Positions 8,112 through 14,971 of a DNA stretch of 26,654 bases are shown piece by piece. Within the stretch, counting starts at the first letter, position 1. Each line of letters starts with the position of its first letter. The notes under the pieces are model-generated. The model ran no database searches. It saw nothing but the letters and a program-made list of their open reading frames with translations, and had not been told where the DNA came from. The translations under genes were made by a program, and so were the position numbers. The DNA comes from DATGLE01 sp035294325 (GTDB taxonomy: Bacteria > Chloroflexota > Ktedonobacteria > Ktedonobacterales > Ktedonobacteraceae), in assembly GCA_035294325.1 (NCBI GenBank), contig DATGLE010000102.1, positions 1-26,654 of the forward strand, written 5' to 3'.

Positions 8112-8753
8112 TCAACTCACCGCCGGTCGCGGGTGGGCAGGCTGTCGATGGAGCAGCGATCCGGTCCAGGGAGTACCCAGGAGCGGCAGCAGATAGCGAT
8201 CCACTCCGTAGTAGCCGGCGATGCGCCAGGCCAGGATTACAAACAGCGCCAGGAAGCCCAGGATCGGGTTTGTGCTGACGGTACCGGCCAGCAGGTAGTT
8301 CATGTTCATGAAGGCACCGAAGAAGGCGGCAATTCCGGTGAGAAGTCCGAAGATCAAGGCCAGACCCACCAGCACCTCTCCAAAGGTGACCACGTAGGCA
8401 AACACGGCGGCGTTGGGGATGACCACGGCTTGCAGAAACCAGGCGTACCAGCTCTGCACAGCCGGATGCGCTCCCCCGGAGAGCGTGAGTGCCCCTTTGG
8501 CGAAGCCGACAATGGCCGCGCCATCGTGGCCGCTAAAGACCCAGGGATTACCAACTTTGGTGCCAAAGCTCGCGTCGAGCGAGAAGGAGGTGCCGGTCAG
8601 TTTCTCCAGGCCGGCGGTGAGCCACTCGTAGCCCAGATAGAGGCGCACGATCAGCCAGACCCAGGCCATGCGCGTATCGGCAAACAGGAAGCGGGCCAGA
8701 GGAGGTTCAGGAATCTGTGTGACTTCTTTCGGATGGATCGCTTGCATATTCAT
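8112..8753 (-). CDS. DoxX/DoxD-family integral membrane protein
   Basis: A 213-residue membrane protein. After a polar N-terminus (1-30) comes a first membrane helix with the DoxX-like signature WLIVRLYLGYEWLTAGLEKL (about 31-52). Then follows a loop with Gly/Ser-rich stretches and an amphipathic WYAWFLQAVVIPN segment, and three further hydrophobic helices (about 115-190). Family members relate to a subunit of archaeal thiosulfate:quinone oxidoreductase and, in mycobacteria, to a membrane oxidoreductase complex for oxidative stress; the substrate here is unknown. ATG at 8753 has AAGGAGCG nine to ten bases upstream; a second in-frame ATG lies two codons on. It is monocistronic, with its own promoter at 8852-8916 of the type shared with the kinase and baeRF genes, which suggests a redox or hypoxia-stress role. 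Confidence 0.85.
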   Translation of the reverse strand: MNMQAIHPKEVTQIPEPPLARFLFADTRMAWVWLIVRLYLGYEWLTAGLEKLTGTSFSLDASFGTKVGNPWVFSGHDGAAIVGFAKGALTLSGGAHPAVQSWYAWFLQAVVIPNAAVFAYVVTFGEVLVGLALIFGLLTGIAAFFGAFMNMNYLLAGTVSTNPILGFLALFVILAWRIAGYYGVDRYLLPLLGTPWTGSLLHRQPAHPRPAVS

Positions 8754-8823
8754 ATGTATTCGCTCCTTTGCAGTAAAGTATCACTGCTTCTTTTGGATTC
8801 AACTCGAAGAGTTCTTTTCTTCG

Positions 8824-8843
8824 CCGGATGACTTGCTTCATCC
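8824..8843 (-). other. Small stem-loop at the 5' end of the DoxX mRNA
   Basis: CGGATGA and TCATCCG form a perfect 7-bp stem with a 6-nt loop. Given the -10 hexamer at 8857-8852, transcription should start near 8845, placing the hairpin at the extreme 5' end of the transcript. Such hairpins can protect mRNA from 5' decay; that role is inference. Confidence 0.45.
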
Positions 8844-8851
8844 GACACCCA

Positions 8852-8916
8852 GAGTATAGGCGCTGCCCCTCACAGCCGCATCTCGGCACCCGTGAAAAGC
8901 CTCACAGCCGCGTCAC
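8852..8916 (-). promoter_or_regulatory. Promoter of the DoxX gene with four TGTGA-type elements
   Basis: On the minus strand: TGTGACGCGGC (8916), TGTGAGGCTTT (8905), a 10-nt gap, CGAGATGCGGC (8884), TGTGAGGGGCA (8873), then TATACT (8857-8852) as a good -10. Element offsets of 11, 21, 11 and 16 nt are identical to those of the kinase and baeRF promoters. There is no -35 hexamer. Three of four elements keep the exact TGTGA core. The DoxX leader would be roughly 90 nt. Confidence 0.7.
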
Positions 8917-9238
8917 AACCACGGAGCAGTCCTTTACCAAACGTTTAAGAGATTGAGCCTGGACAACTTCATGACCAGGGGATGACGCTCCAAATCAACC
9001 GAACAGTCGATGGGAGCGTCTGTTTACCAGGAGACCGGTGGTACAATGGCATAGTGAACGAACAAACGCTTCCGGCAGTTCCCATCAGGGAAAACAAGCC
9101 CTTCTGGCCCGCTGGAGACAGCTATCCTTCTTCGCAATGGATGGGGTAAAAAATCTATGGGCGAGGCAGATCTTTGCTGAGGCAATACAGCCCGGAAGGC
9201 AGGAACTCTACCGCTGAGATCCTCCCGCACGGTTAGTA
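8917..9238. other. Intergenic stretch between DoxX promoter and tRNA-Pro
   Basis: No gene is recognised here. An 8-bp inverted repeat (8984-8991 and 9013-9020, GACGCTCC/GGAGCGTC) and an isolated TACAAT near 9041 are the only structure seen; neither can be tied to a gene. No convincing terminator for the tRNA transcript was found. Confidence 0.4.
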
Positions 9239-9311
9239 TCGGGGTGCGCGGACTTGAACCGCGGACCTCATGGTCCCAAACCATGCGCGCTACCAACTGC
9301 GCTACACCCCG
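9239..9311 (-). tRNA. tRNA-Pro (anticodon UGG)
   Basis: The minus strand folds as a complete cloverleaf of 73 nt. The acceptor stem CGGGGTG/CACCCCG is perfect, the D-arm is GCGC/GCGC around AGTTGGTA, the anticodon stem is CATGG/CCATG with loop TTTGGGA giving anticodon TGG, and the T-arm is CGCGG/CCGCG around TTCAAGT. The discriminator base is A and CCA is not encoded. UGG can read several or all proline codons by wobble. Confidence 0.97.
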
Positions 9312-9324
9312 TCGCGTGTACCTG

Positions 9325-9353
9325 ACTATAGCATGCCTGCTGTAACATGTCAA
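9325..9353 (-). promoter_or_regulatory. Near-consensus promoter of tRNA-Pro
   Basis: On the minus strand, TTGACA (9353-9348), a 17-nt spacer and TATAGT (9330-9325) match the housekeeping sigma consensus at 11 of 12 positions. The -10 lies 13 nt before the mature tRNA 5' end, giving only a few bases of 5' leader for RNase P to remove. Confidence 0.9.
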
Positions 9354-9490
9354 GTGTCGCCGGCGTAAGGTCCAGGGCTTTTCCATTCTTGATGGGCACC
9401 CATCGCACCTGCGTCCACCGGGGCTCCTCGGCGCGCCTGGTGCGTCAATGGCCTGAGCATGGGAAAGCCCTGGCAAGGAGAGCCGGGGAC

Positions 9491-10465
9491 TTATCCGCTG
9501 TGCGTAAAGCGGCGCACGAAACGGTACTTCTCTTCTTCATGAATGAGGCCGCCGCCCTCGTGCCCGTTGTATGGATATACCTTGAGTTCCTTCTCGCAGG
9601 TCAGATGGTTGTAAACGGCAAAGCCGGTCGAAGCCGGGCAGATGGTGTCGAGCAGCGCAACCGAGAGCAGTACGGGACAGGTGATCAGCGGCGCCATGTT
9701 CATTCCGTCAAAGTAGCTGAGCGTGCGGTAGCCTGCCTCGACATCCCACGGATGCTGCTTCCAGTAATTTATGAGTTCGATGTAGGGACCATCGATGAAA
9801 ATCTCGACGGCGCGGCGAAAATGGCAGAGATATGGCACATCGGGCATCGCAGCGGTAATACCTTTGTCACGCGCCAGCGCGGCGACCGCCAGCGTCAGAC
9901 CTCCTCCCTGGCTGGCGCCACTGATGATAATCTGGCCCGTTTCGGAGCGCGAGCGCACAAAATCGATGGCGCGTACACAATCCATGTAGGCAAAACGATA
10001 ATAATAGTTCTGCTCGTCGAGCAGCCCTCTGGTCATATAGCCCTGCATCGCGCCGCTGGCATAACGGTGATTGTCGGGCGTGTCGCCACACTGGCCGCGC
10101 GTATCCACAGCAAATACGTTGAAGCCCTGGAGCGCCCAGCCAAGATATTGCGCCACATGACCTTTACTGAGATTATAGCCATGATAGTACACAATCGTCG
10201 GTGTGCGGCCATCCCGCACCAGCCGATACTCCTCTTTGGGGACAATATACCAGCCACAGATGCGCGTGCCCTCACCAAAACCATCGTATCGCACGCGGTA
10301 AACAGTGATGCGCTCCACAGGGTAAGCGCATTCCTCTAGAGTCGCATTGAGCGGCTGCGCATCGCTCTCGGAGAGCGTTCTCTGCCAGAATACCTGGAAA
10401 TCATCCTGTGCTGTTAAAGATGGTTTATACTGTTCCAGTTCGGCCAGCGACATATCGACAAACAT
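9491..10465 (-). CDS. Acetyl xylan esterase / cephalosporin-C deacetylase family (AXE1, CE7)
   Basis: A 324-residue alpha/beta hydrolase expected to remove acetyl groups from short xylo-oligosaccharides or related small acetyl esters in the cytoplasm. From the chosen start the catalytic triad reads Ser185 in GASQGGG, Asp273 in LLDTICP and His302 in NGHEGGG; an oxyanion-type YYHGY segment lies near 93-97 and the CE7 motif RGQ near 123-125. Triad spacing and length fit characterised CE7 enzymes (about 320-325 residues). ATG at 10465 is preferred: purine-rich AAAGGAAACAGGA precedes it and the start aligns with the family length. The open frame reaches 10522 without support. No signal peptide is seen. 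It has its own promoter (10581-10610) divergent from thiO. No sugar-degradation genes are adjacent. Confidence 0.9.
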   Translation of the reverse strand: MFVDMSLAELEQYKPSLTAQDDFQVFWQRTLSESDAQPLNATLEECAYPVERITVYRVRYDGFGEGTRICGWYIVPKEEYRLVRDGRTPTIVYYHGYNLSKGHVAQYLGWALQGFNVFAVDTRGQCGDTPDNHRYASGAMQGYMTRGLLDEQNYYYRFAYMDCVRAIDFVRSRSETGQIIISGASQGGGLTLAVAALARDKGITAAMPDVPYLCHFRRAVEIFIDGPYIELINYWKQHPWDVEAGYRTLSYFDGMNMAPLITCPVLLSVALLDTICPASTGFAVYNHLTCEKELKVYPYNGHEGGGLIHEEEKYRFVRRFTHSG

Positions 10466-10576
10466 CGCGTCCTGTTTCCTTTCTTCTGTTACTCTATGGG
10501 ATACATCAAGCTGGAAGATCAATTTCCAGGCCGTCGAGGGCGAAATAGAATGGAATCCCCTTAACCATTGCGCTTC

Positions 10577-10582
10577 TATAAT
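10577..10582 (+). promoter_or_regulatory. Candidate -10 box for thiO
   Basis: An exact TATAAT on the plus strand, 68 nt before the thiO start codon. No good -35 hexamer is found at 16-18 nt upstream, so the assignment is tentative. It overlaps the -10 of the divergent esterase promoter, so the two genes may compete for polymerase. Confidence 0.35.
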
Positions 10583-10610
10583 TATTGAGCTTCTGGAAAG
10601 GGATTGTCAA
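10581..10610 (-). promoter_or_regulatory. Promoter of the esterase gene
   Basis: On the minus strand, TTGACA (10610-10605), an 18-nt spacer and AATAAT (10586-10581) fit a housekeeping promoter, placing the start near 10574 and giving a leader of about 110 nt. The leader contains a small CTGGAA/TTCCAG hairpin near 10511-10529. The -10 region overlaps the divergent TATAAT at 10577-10582. Confidence 0.6.
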
Positions 10611-10649
10611 TGCGCCCTGCTTGACGGCAAGGGATAAGATGAGGATAGT

Positions 10650-11804
10650 ATGGAAAGAACAAGCGATGTCGTGATCGTGGGAGGAGGAGTCACTGGCTGT
10701 GCTATTGCCTATTTCCTGCGCGACAGGCAGGTATCTGTCACGGTGTTAGAGCGCGGCGAGATAGGCGGCCAGGCGTCGAGCGCAGCCGCCGGCCTGCTCG
10801 CGCCGCTCGGTCCGCTCTCGGGACCGGGACCGTTCGCCGATTTACTCCTCTCAGGTTTTACTGCACTGCGCCGGCTCATCCCGGAACTGGAAGAGGAGAG
10901 TGGTCTTCGCCTGGGCTATGAGCAATGTGGCGCCCTGCGCACAGTCAGCAATCCTAAGCGCGTCGTCCACTTACGGCAGAGGCTCGACAGGTGGCAGTCG
11001 CTTGGCTTGCAGCTCTACTGGTTGAGCGGAGAGGAGGCACGCAGGCGCGAGCCGCTGCTGGCCGGCGAGGTGTGCGGCGCCGTCTACGCCCCCGAAGAAT
11101 CGCAAATCGAGGCGTCCCACGTGGTGCAGGCTTTTGCTCGCGCCGCGCGAAGGCGGGGCGCTCGCATCTATCCCCACCAGGAGGTCAGCGGGCTGCTGAC
11201 GCACACAGCAAAGGTAATCGGCGCCGTCACTACGCAGGGCGAAACGGTCTCCTGCGAACAGCTCATTATCGCCTCCGGCGCCTGGGCCGCACAATGCGCT
11301 GCATGGCTTACCATCAGGATGCCAATCTCTCCGCTGCATGGACAACTGCTGGCGCTCTCACGGCCCGCGCTCCCCCTGCGACACCTGGCTTTCGGTGAGG
11401 CCATCTACCTGGCGCCAAGAGGAGATAAAATTCTTGTGGGCGCGACCAGGGAGGAGCGGGGCTTCGATACGATGACGACGCAGGAGGGGACCTCGTGGCT
11501 GCTGAGCAGGGCGACGCGGCTGGCGCCGGCTCTGCACGAGAGCCGTATAGAGGCGCGATGGGCCGGCCTGCGTCCGAAGACGCCGGATAGCCGGCCTATC
11601 CTGGGCGCCGTCCCTGCGTGGGAAAATGTGCTGGTGGCCGCAGGACACAACAGCGTCGGCATCATCCTGAGCGCGATTACCGGCCAGTGCATCGCGGAAA
11701 TGGCGACGACGGGGCGTGCGCCGGCGATCATTCAACCCTTCTCTATAGAACGCTTCAATGGGCAGGATGAGGGGACGGGGCGTCCCGTTACCTGGTCGCA
11801 GTGA
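10650..11804 (+). CDS. thiO: FAD-dependent amino acid oxidase, glycine oxidase ThiO-like (DAO family)
   Basis: A 384-residue flavoenzyme. The N-terminal dinucleotide-binding motif VVIVGGGVTGCAIAYFL (8-24) with an acid at the end of strand 2 (LERGEIGGQASSAAAGLLAP) is typical of ThiO, as is the C-terminal WAGLRPKTPDSRPILG (about 305-320) and GHNSVGI near 334-340. ThiO oxidises glycine to iminoglyoxylate for the thiazole of thiamine. No other thi genes lie next to it, so a D-amino-acid or sarcosine oxidase with a different substrate remains possible. ATG at 10650 follows GAGG by five bases. It is divergent from the esterase and apparently monocistronic; the 240-nt region after it holds a long inverted repeat. 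Confidence 0.8.
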   Translation: MERTSDVVIVGGGVTGCAIAYFLRDRQVSVTVLERGEIGGQASSAAAGLLAPLGPLSGPGPFADLLLSGFTALRRLIPELEEESGLRLGYEQCGALRTVSNPKRVVHLRQRLDRWQSLGLQLYWLSGEEARRREPLLAGEVCGAVYAPEESQIEASHVVQAFARAARRRGARIYPHQEVSGLLTHTAKVIGAVTTQGETVSCEQLIIASGAWAAQCAAWLTIRMPISPLHGQLLALSRPALPLRHLAFGEAIYLAPRGDKILVGATREERGFDTMTTQEGTSWLLSRATRLAPALHESRIEARWAGLRPKTPDSRPILGAVPAWENVLVAAGHNSVGIILSAITGQCIAEMATTGRAPAIIQPFSIERFNGQDEGTGRPVTWSQ

Positions 11805-11927
11805 GCGCTACATAGCCAGACTGGCCTGCACGGACCGCAATCAGGCACATCTGTAAAGAACCCGTATGTGCCTGGACAGCTATTCCTCCGCTATGCTAGC
11901 ATTAATATAGCTACTATTTTTCTGTTG

Positions 11928-11996
11928 GTAGCTGCGCGATTTATCGCGTCTCGTTGACCTTGTAGTGCTTCCATGCGCGATAAATCGCGCAGCTAC
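11928..11996. repeat. Long inverted repeat with nested palindromes
   Basis: Perfect 21-bp arms (11928-11948 and 11976-11996) are separated by 27 nt. Each arm is itself a near-palindrome: CGCGAT-TT-ATCGCG on the left and CGCGAT-AA-ATCGCG on the right, so cruciform or single-arm hairpins can also form. It lies between thiO and the LLM gene, 50 nt before the latter's start. It could be a terminator for thiO, a dispersed palindromic element or an operator. The rest of 11805-12046 shows no gene. Confidence 0.75.
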
Positions 11997-12046
11997 GATA
12001 GAACATAACTTTTAAATCTCCATGAGCAAAAGAGGAGAGCTACACG

Positions 12047-12907
12047 ATGCAGATAGGTGTGATCTTCCCGCAGACCGAAATCGGCACCGACCTGGCGGCG
12101 ATTCGTGACTATGCGCAGGCCGCCGAGGATGCAGGTTACAAGCACCTGCTGGCCTTCGATCATGTGCTGGGCGCCGATCCTACCAACCGCCCCGGCTGGC
12201 AGAGATACACTTTTCGCCACATGTTTCACGAGCCGTTTGTGCTCTTTGGCTACCTGGCCGCGCTGACCAACCTGGAACTCGTTACGGGCGTGATTATCCT
12301 GCCCCAGCGCCAGACCGCACTTGTCGCCAAACAGGCGGCGGAAGTGGATCTACTTACCGGCGGAAAATTCCGCCTGGGCGTCGGCGTGGGCTGGAACTAC
12401 GTAGAATATGAGGCGCTGGGTAAGGATTTTCATACGCGCGGGCGCGCTATCGAGGAGCAGATCGAGGTGCTGCGCCTGCTGTGGAGCCGCGAAGTAGTCA
12501 CCTATCACGGTAAGTTCCACGACATCACCGAGGCTGGACTGAATCCGCTGCCCCCGCGCCGCTCCATTCCGATCTGGATTGGCGGAAGTTCGGATGTGGT
12601 GCTGCGCCGCATCGCGCGTATGGGCGATGGCTGGTTCCCACAGGGCCTGCCCGACGATCAGATGCGCCGCACCCTTGAGCGCCTGCGCGGCTATATCAGC
12701 GAGGCAGGCCGCGATCCAGCCTCTATTGGCATTGAGGCACGCGTCTCCACCAGCGCCGGCGACCTCGATGAACTCGTGCGCCAGACAGAAGCGTGGCGTC
12801 AACTGGGGGCAACGCACATCGCGATCAACACGATGGGTTCGGGCTTTACCTCGCCCTTTGAACATATCCAGGCCATCCGCCGCTATAAAGAGGCCGTCAC
12901 GGACTAA
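12047..12907 (+). CDS. LLM-class flavin oxidoreductase, probably F420-dependent (TIGR03619-type)
   Basis: A 286-residue TIM-barrel oxidoreductase of the bacterial luciferase-like family. Recognisable elements are MQIGVIFPQTEIG at the N-terminus, AEDAGYKHLLAFDHV (about 26-40), TGVIILPQRQTALVAKQAAEVDLLTGGKFRLGVGVGW (about 80-117), and RSIPIWIGGSSDVVLRRIARMGDGWFP (about 167-194), the usual phosphate- and flavin-side loops. Members from Actinobacteria and Chloroflexota often use coenzyme F420, but FMN cannot be excluded. The substrate is unknown. AGAGGAGAG about nine bases upstream supports ATG at 12047. It appears monocistronic, flanked by long inverted repeats on both sides. Confidence 0.88.
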   Translation: MQIGVIFPQTEIGTDLAAIRDYAQAAEDAGYKHLLAFDHVLGADPTNRPGWQRYTFRHMFHEPFVLFGYLAALTNLELVTGVIILPQRQTALVAKQAAEVDLLTGGKFRLGVGVGWNYVEYEALGKDFHTRGRAIEEQIEVLRLLWSREVVTYHGKFHDITEAGLNPLPPRRSIPIWIGGSSDVVLRRIARMGDGWFPQGLPDDQMRRTLERLRGYISEAGRDPASIGIEARVSTSAGDLDELVRQTEAWRQLGATHIAINTMGSGFTSPFEHIQAIRRYKEAVTD

Positions 12908-12956
12908 TTCCCCCCCTTTCGCAGATATTTTCCTCTGGTGCCTGCGAAGCCCGTTT

Positions 12957-13009
12957 TATAGAGTATATTGTGAGCAGACGCTTCGGGTCTGCTCACAATA
13001 TACTCTATA
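12957..13009 (+). repeat. Long perfect hairpin with UUCG cap, terminator-like
   Basis: Arms of 23 bp (12957-12979 and 12987-13009) are perfectly complementary around GCTTCGG, which can close as a cUUCGg tetraloop, one of the most stable RNA caps. It lies 50 nt after the LLM stop codon. No long T-run follows directly. A 3'-end or transcription-termination role is likely; a dispersed palindromic repeat is the alternative. Confidence 0.8.
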
Positions 13010-13426
13010 CTCTTTACGCGGCAAAGCCGCGCAACTGTCCAGGATGAGGATGCTGACAAAACAGGAAAAAAGGGCTAGCTTGATTTTCGCATGCTCGAAC
13101 AGCCTCATTCGCGTAAAACAAGGCCAGGTCTATATTCATAGCAAACAGGCAGGCATAGAAAAGAAAAATCTTAATATATCTTTAATCCCCCACTTTTCGA
13201 TTGTAGTGTATACTCTCTTAGGTTGCTTCATTGGCTCAACGCAAACCATTACTAAACGATGACAATTGAAAGGTACCAGGTCTTTCTGAAAGACTCCTGA
13301 GCCGGCTGCCTTGTGGGCCGCCGCGACTTTCGGAGTCTTTCTAGAAGTCGCCCTGGCAAGATAAAGGCTTGATCCCCACAGCATGTCTTTGGCCCGGAAC
13401 ACTACTCCAATAGGGGAAGAACTCTT
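13010..13426 (+). other. AT-rich intergenic region with a possible structured leader
   Basis: No gene is seen. The 13060-13260 part is clearly AT-richer than its surroundings and contains TATACT near 13210, a possible -10. Between 13276 and 13356 nested complementarity can form a branched RNA: CCAGG/CCTGG outside (13276-13280, 13352-13356), GAAAGACTCC/GGAGTCTTTC (13288-13297, 13332-13341) and CGGC/GCCG inside (13303-13306, 13317-13320). The 5' side of the main stem can instead pair with GTCTTTC just upstream. It does not match any riboswitch consensus I know. Confidence 0.4.
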
Positions 13427-13999
13427 GTGTATACGAAGAATCTCGAACAGCTCTTGCGACTGTTGCAAGCCTCCAGGCAAAGCGGGCTGCTCGTCGTTGA
13501 AGATGTAGAGCAAGGGGATGCGCCCTGGCAGGGACAGTTTCGGCTGGTCGAAGGCAATGTGATAGAATGCCAGGTACGCATGAAGGCGAACGGGCAGGTG
13601 CTCCTCACCGACGATGAGGCGCTGCGCTGGCTGGTGGCACGGGGCAGGCTCAACTGGTATCTGGATGAAGGGGATCAACTTCCAGATACGCTTCTGCCAC
13701 CTCTGCTGCCCCAGGGAATCGCGACAGAAGACAGAAGAAATACACCACAATCTAATAACACAGGAAAGCATGGAGCGGCCTTCTCGACGCCTGTGGAGCG
13801 CTCTGGCTGGATTCCCCGCCGCACGCTGAAAGGCCAGCAGATCTCGGCGCAATCACTGCGGCCAGTTGAATACCTCCAGGTCTTTACTCTGGTGAATGGG
13901 CACAATACCGCCGAGGGGATCACGCGGCTTTTGCGCAAGTCACCCACCGATATTTCTCGTATACTCAAAGATCTGCAAGCGGCGGGACTGATCGAATAA
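13427..13999 (+). CDS. DUF4388-like protein with C-terminal winged-helix-like segment
   Basis: A 190-residue soluble protein with a GTG start at 13427 preceded by AGGGGAAG. The N-terminal part (4-85: LEQLLRLLQASRQSGLLVVED, GQFRLVEGNVIECQVR, DDEALRWLVARGRLNWYL) follows the pattern of DUF4388/PatA-like N-terminal domains, found in gliding, signalling and regulatory proteins. A polar, probably disordered stretch (95-140) leads to a ~45-residue C-terminal helical segment (VEYLQVFTLVNGHNTAEGITRLL, then SPTDISRILKDLQAAGLIE), which looks like a small winged-helix or DUF4388-associated domain. Function is unknown; a role as adaptor in a GTPase or two-component circuit is inference. It appears monocistronic, 170 nt before the cyclase gene. 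Confidence 0.7.
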   Translation: MYTKNLEQLLRLLQASRQSGLLVVEDVEQGDAPWQGQFRLVEGNVIECQVRMKANGQVLLTDDEALRWLVARGRLNWYLDEGDQLPDTLLPPLLPQGIATEDRRNTPQSNNTGKHGAAFSTPVERSGWIPRRTLKGQQISAQSLRPVEYLQVFTLVNGHNTAEGITRLLRKSPTDISRILKDLQAAGLIE

Positions 14000-14053
14000 A
14001 GTGCGCTATGGATGAAGGCATAGCCGCTTTGTCGCGCTTCCATGATGGTTCTA

Positions 14054-14083
14054 TTGACATATCTACCTGTTCCATGCTATCAT
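14054..14083 (+). promoter_or_regulatory. Promoter of the cyclase-cupin-SDR-dehydrogenase operon
   Basis: TTGACA (14054-14059), an 18-nt spacer and TATCAT (14078-14083), with TG one base before the -10 (extended -10), form a strong housekeeping-type promoter. The start would fall near 14090 and the leader would be about 80 nt. No other promoter of this quality is seen downstream on the plus strand until the IclR gene, so it may serve much of the locus. Confidence 0.7.
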
Positions 14084-14090
14084 CAGCTAT

Positions 14091-14123
14091 CCCGTATAGC
14101 AGTACATTGTGCCACTATGCGGG
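14091..14123 (+). promoter_or_regulatory. Inverted repeat at the transcription start of the catabolic operon
   Basis: CCCGTATAG (14091-14099) and CTATGCGGG (14115-14123) are complementary over nine positions with one G-U. The dyad sits directly at the predicted start of transcription, where a repressor would block initiation; alternatively it is a 5' mRNA hairpin. A binding site for the IclR protein encoded at 25862 is possible but not shown. Confidence 0.4.
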
Positions 14124-14169
14124 CCATGATCTGGCAGCGATTAGTCTCAGCTCAGAAGGAGAAACGGTA

Positions 14170-14955
14170 ATGTCCTCCTCGACACGTGACCTGCAATTTT
14201 ATGACCTCAGCCATCCGTGGGGACACGGCGCCCCGCTCTGGCCCTATTTCCCCGATGTGAAGATTGAGCGCTTCCACTATCATGCCAAGTCCGGTGTGCT
14301 CTCGCAGCAAATCACGACCTTCATGCACTGCACCACGCACACCGATGCCCCGGCACATGTCATCGAGGGCACGCCCTTCATCGATGAGGTGCCTCTGGAT
14401 CGTTTCTTCGGTACGGCGGTTGTGGTCTCGATTCCCAAGAACAAGTGGGAGAAGATCATGCCGGAAGACCTCGAAAAGGCCGAGCCGAAAATCGAACCTG
14501 ACGACATCGTGATTATCAATACCGGCTGGCACCGGTACTATGGCGACAATCGAACATATTTCGCTTATTCGCCCGGCCTTTATCGAGAAGCCGGTGAATG
14601 GCTGGCGGAGCGCAAGGTCAAAGCCGTCGGCGTCGATAACCAGGCGCTCGACCACCCGCTGGCAACCGCCATCGGCCCACATGGCCCCGGCGGCCCCCTC
14701 ATGCCCGATGTGTGCAAAGAGTTCGAGCGCGAGACCGGCAAGCCGGTTGCGGAAGTCTTCTCCGAGTGGGAGCCATGTCATCGCCTCCTGCTTGGCAACG
14801 GTATCGTCGGCTTCGAGAACGTTGGCGGCGACATCGACAAGGTAACGGGTAAGCGCGTAACCATTGCGGCTTTCCCCTGGCGCTGGACGAAAGGTGACGG
14901 CTGCATTGTGCGTATGGTCGCCATCGTTGACCCCAGCGGCAGTTATCGTCTCTAA
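14170..14955 (+). CDS. Cyclase-family metal-dependent hydrolase (kynurenine formamidase-like, PF04199)
   Basis: A 261-residue enzyme. The family's metal-binding motif HxxTHxDxPxH appears as HCTTHTDAPAH (about 55-65), preceded by LSHPWGHGAPLWPYFPD at the N-terminus. GVDNQALDHPLATAIGPHGPGGP (about 156-178) and the C-terminal ENVGGDID complete the usual fold. Relatives hydrolyse formamides, lactams or isatin-like rings, so cleavage of an amide or ring bond of the imported substrate is a reasonable guess. ATG at 14170 follows AGAAGGAG; the frame is open 54 codons further back but that region contains the promoter. It is first in a tightly packed operon; the cupin start is 16 nt after its stop codon. 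Confidence 0.88.
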   Translation: MSSSTRDLQFYDLSHPWGHGAPLWPYFPDVKIERFHYHAKSGVLSQQITTFMHCTTHTDAPAHVIEGTPFIDEVPLDRFFGTAVVVSIPKNKWEKIMPEDLEKAEPKIEPDDIVIINTGWHRYYGDNRTYFAYSPGLYREAGEWLAERKVKAVGVDNQALDHPLATAIGPHGPGGPLMPDVCKEFERETGKPVAEVFSEWEPCHRLLLGNGIVGFENVGGDIDKVTGKRVTIAAFPWRWTKGDGCIVRMVAIVDPSGSYRL

Positions 14956-14971
14956 CCGGAGGTATTTTCTG

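Noticed and set aside
9371..9473. Distant complementarity CCAGGGCTTTTCC / GGGAAAGCCCTGG as a terminator of the esterase gene
   Set aside because: The arms are about 77 nt apart with a mismatch and no T-run; too weak to annotate.
9024..9476. Minus-strand open frame of 150 codons containing GVAQLVARMVWDHEVRGSSPRTP
   Set aside because: This is the conceptual translation of the tRNA-Pro gene, a well-known artefact; no ribosome site and no protein family.
13240..13342. Possible c-di-GMP (GEMM) riboswitch, because of CGCAAACCATT-like sequence
   Set aside because: The conserved second-stem and receptor segments of GEMM aptamers are absent and the stems do not match the known layout.
13136..13852. 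Minus-strand open frame of 238 codons opposite the DUF4388-like gene
   Set aside because: The plus-strand protein has family-like patterning and a ribosome site; the antisense frame has neither and runs across AT-rich intergenic DNA.
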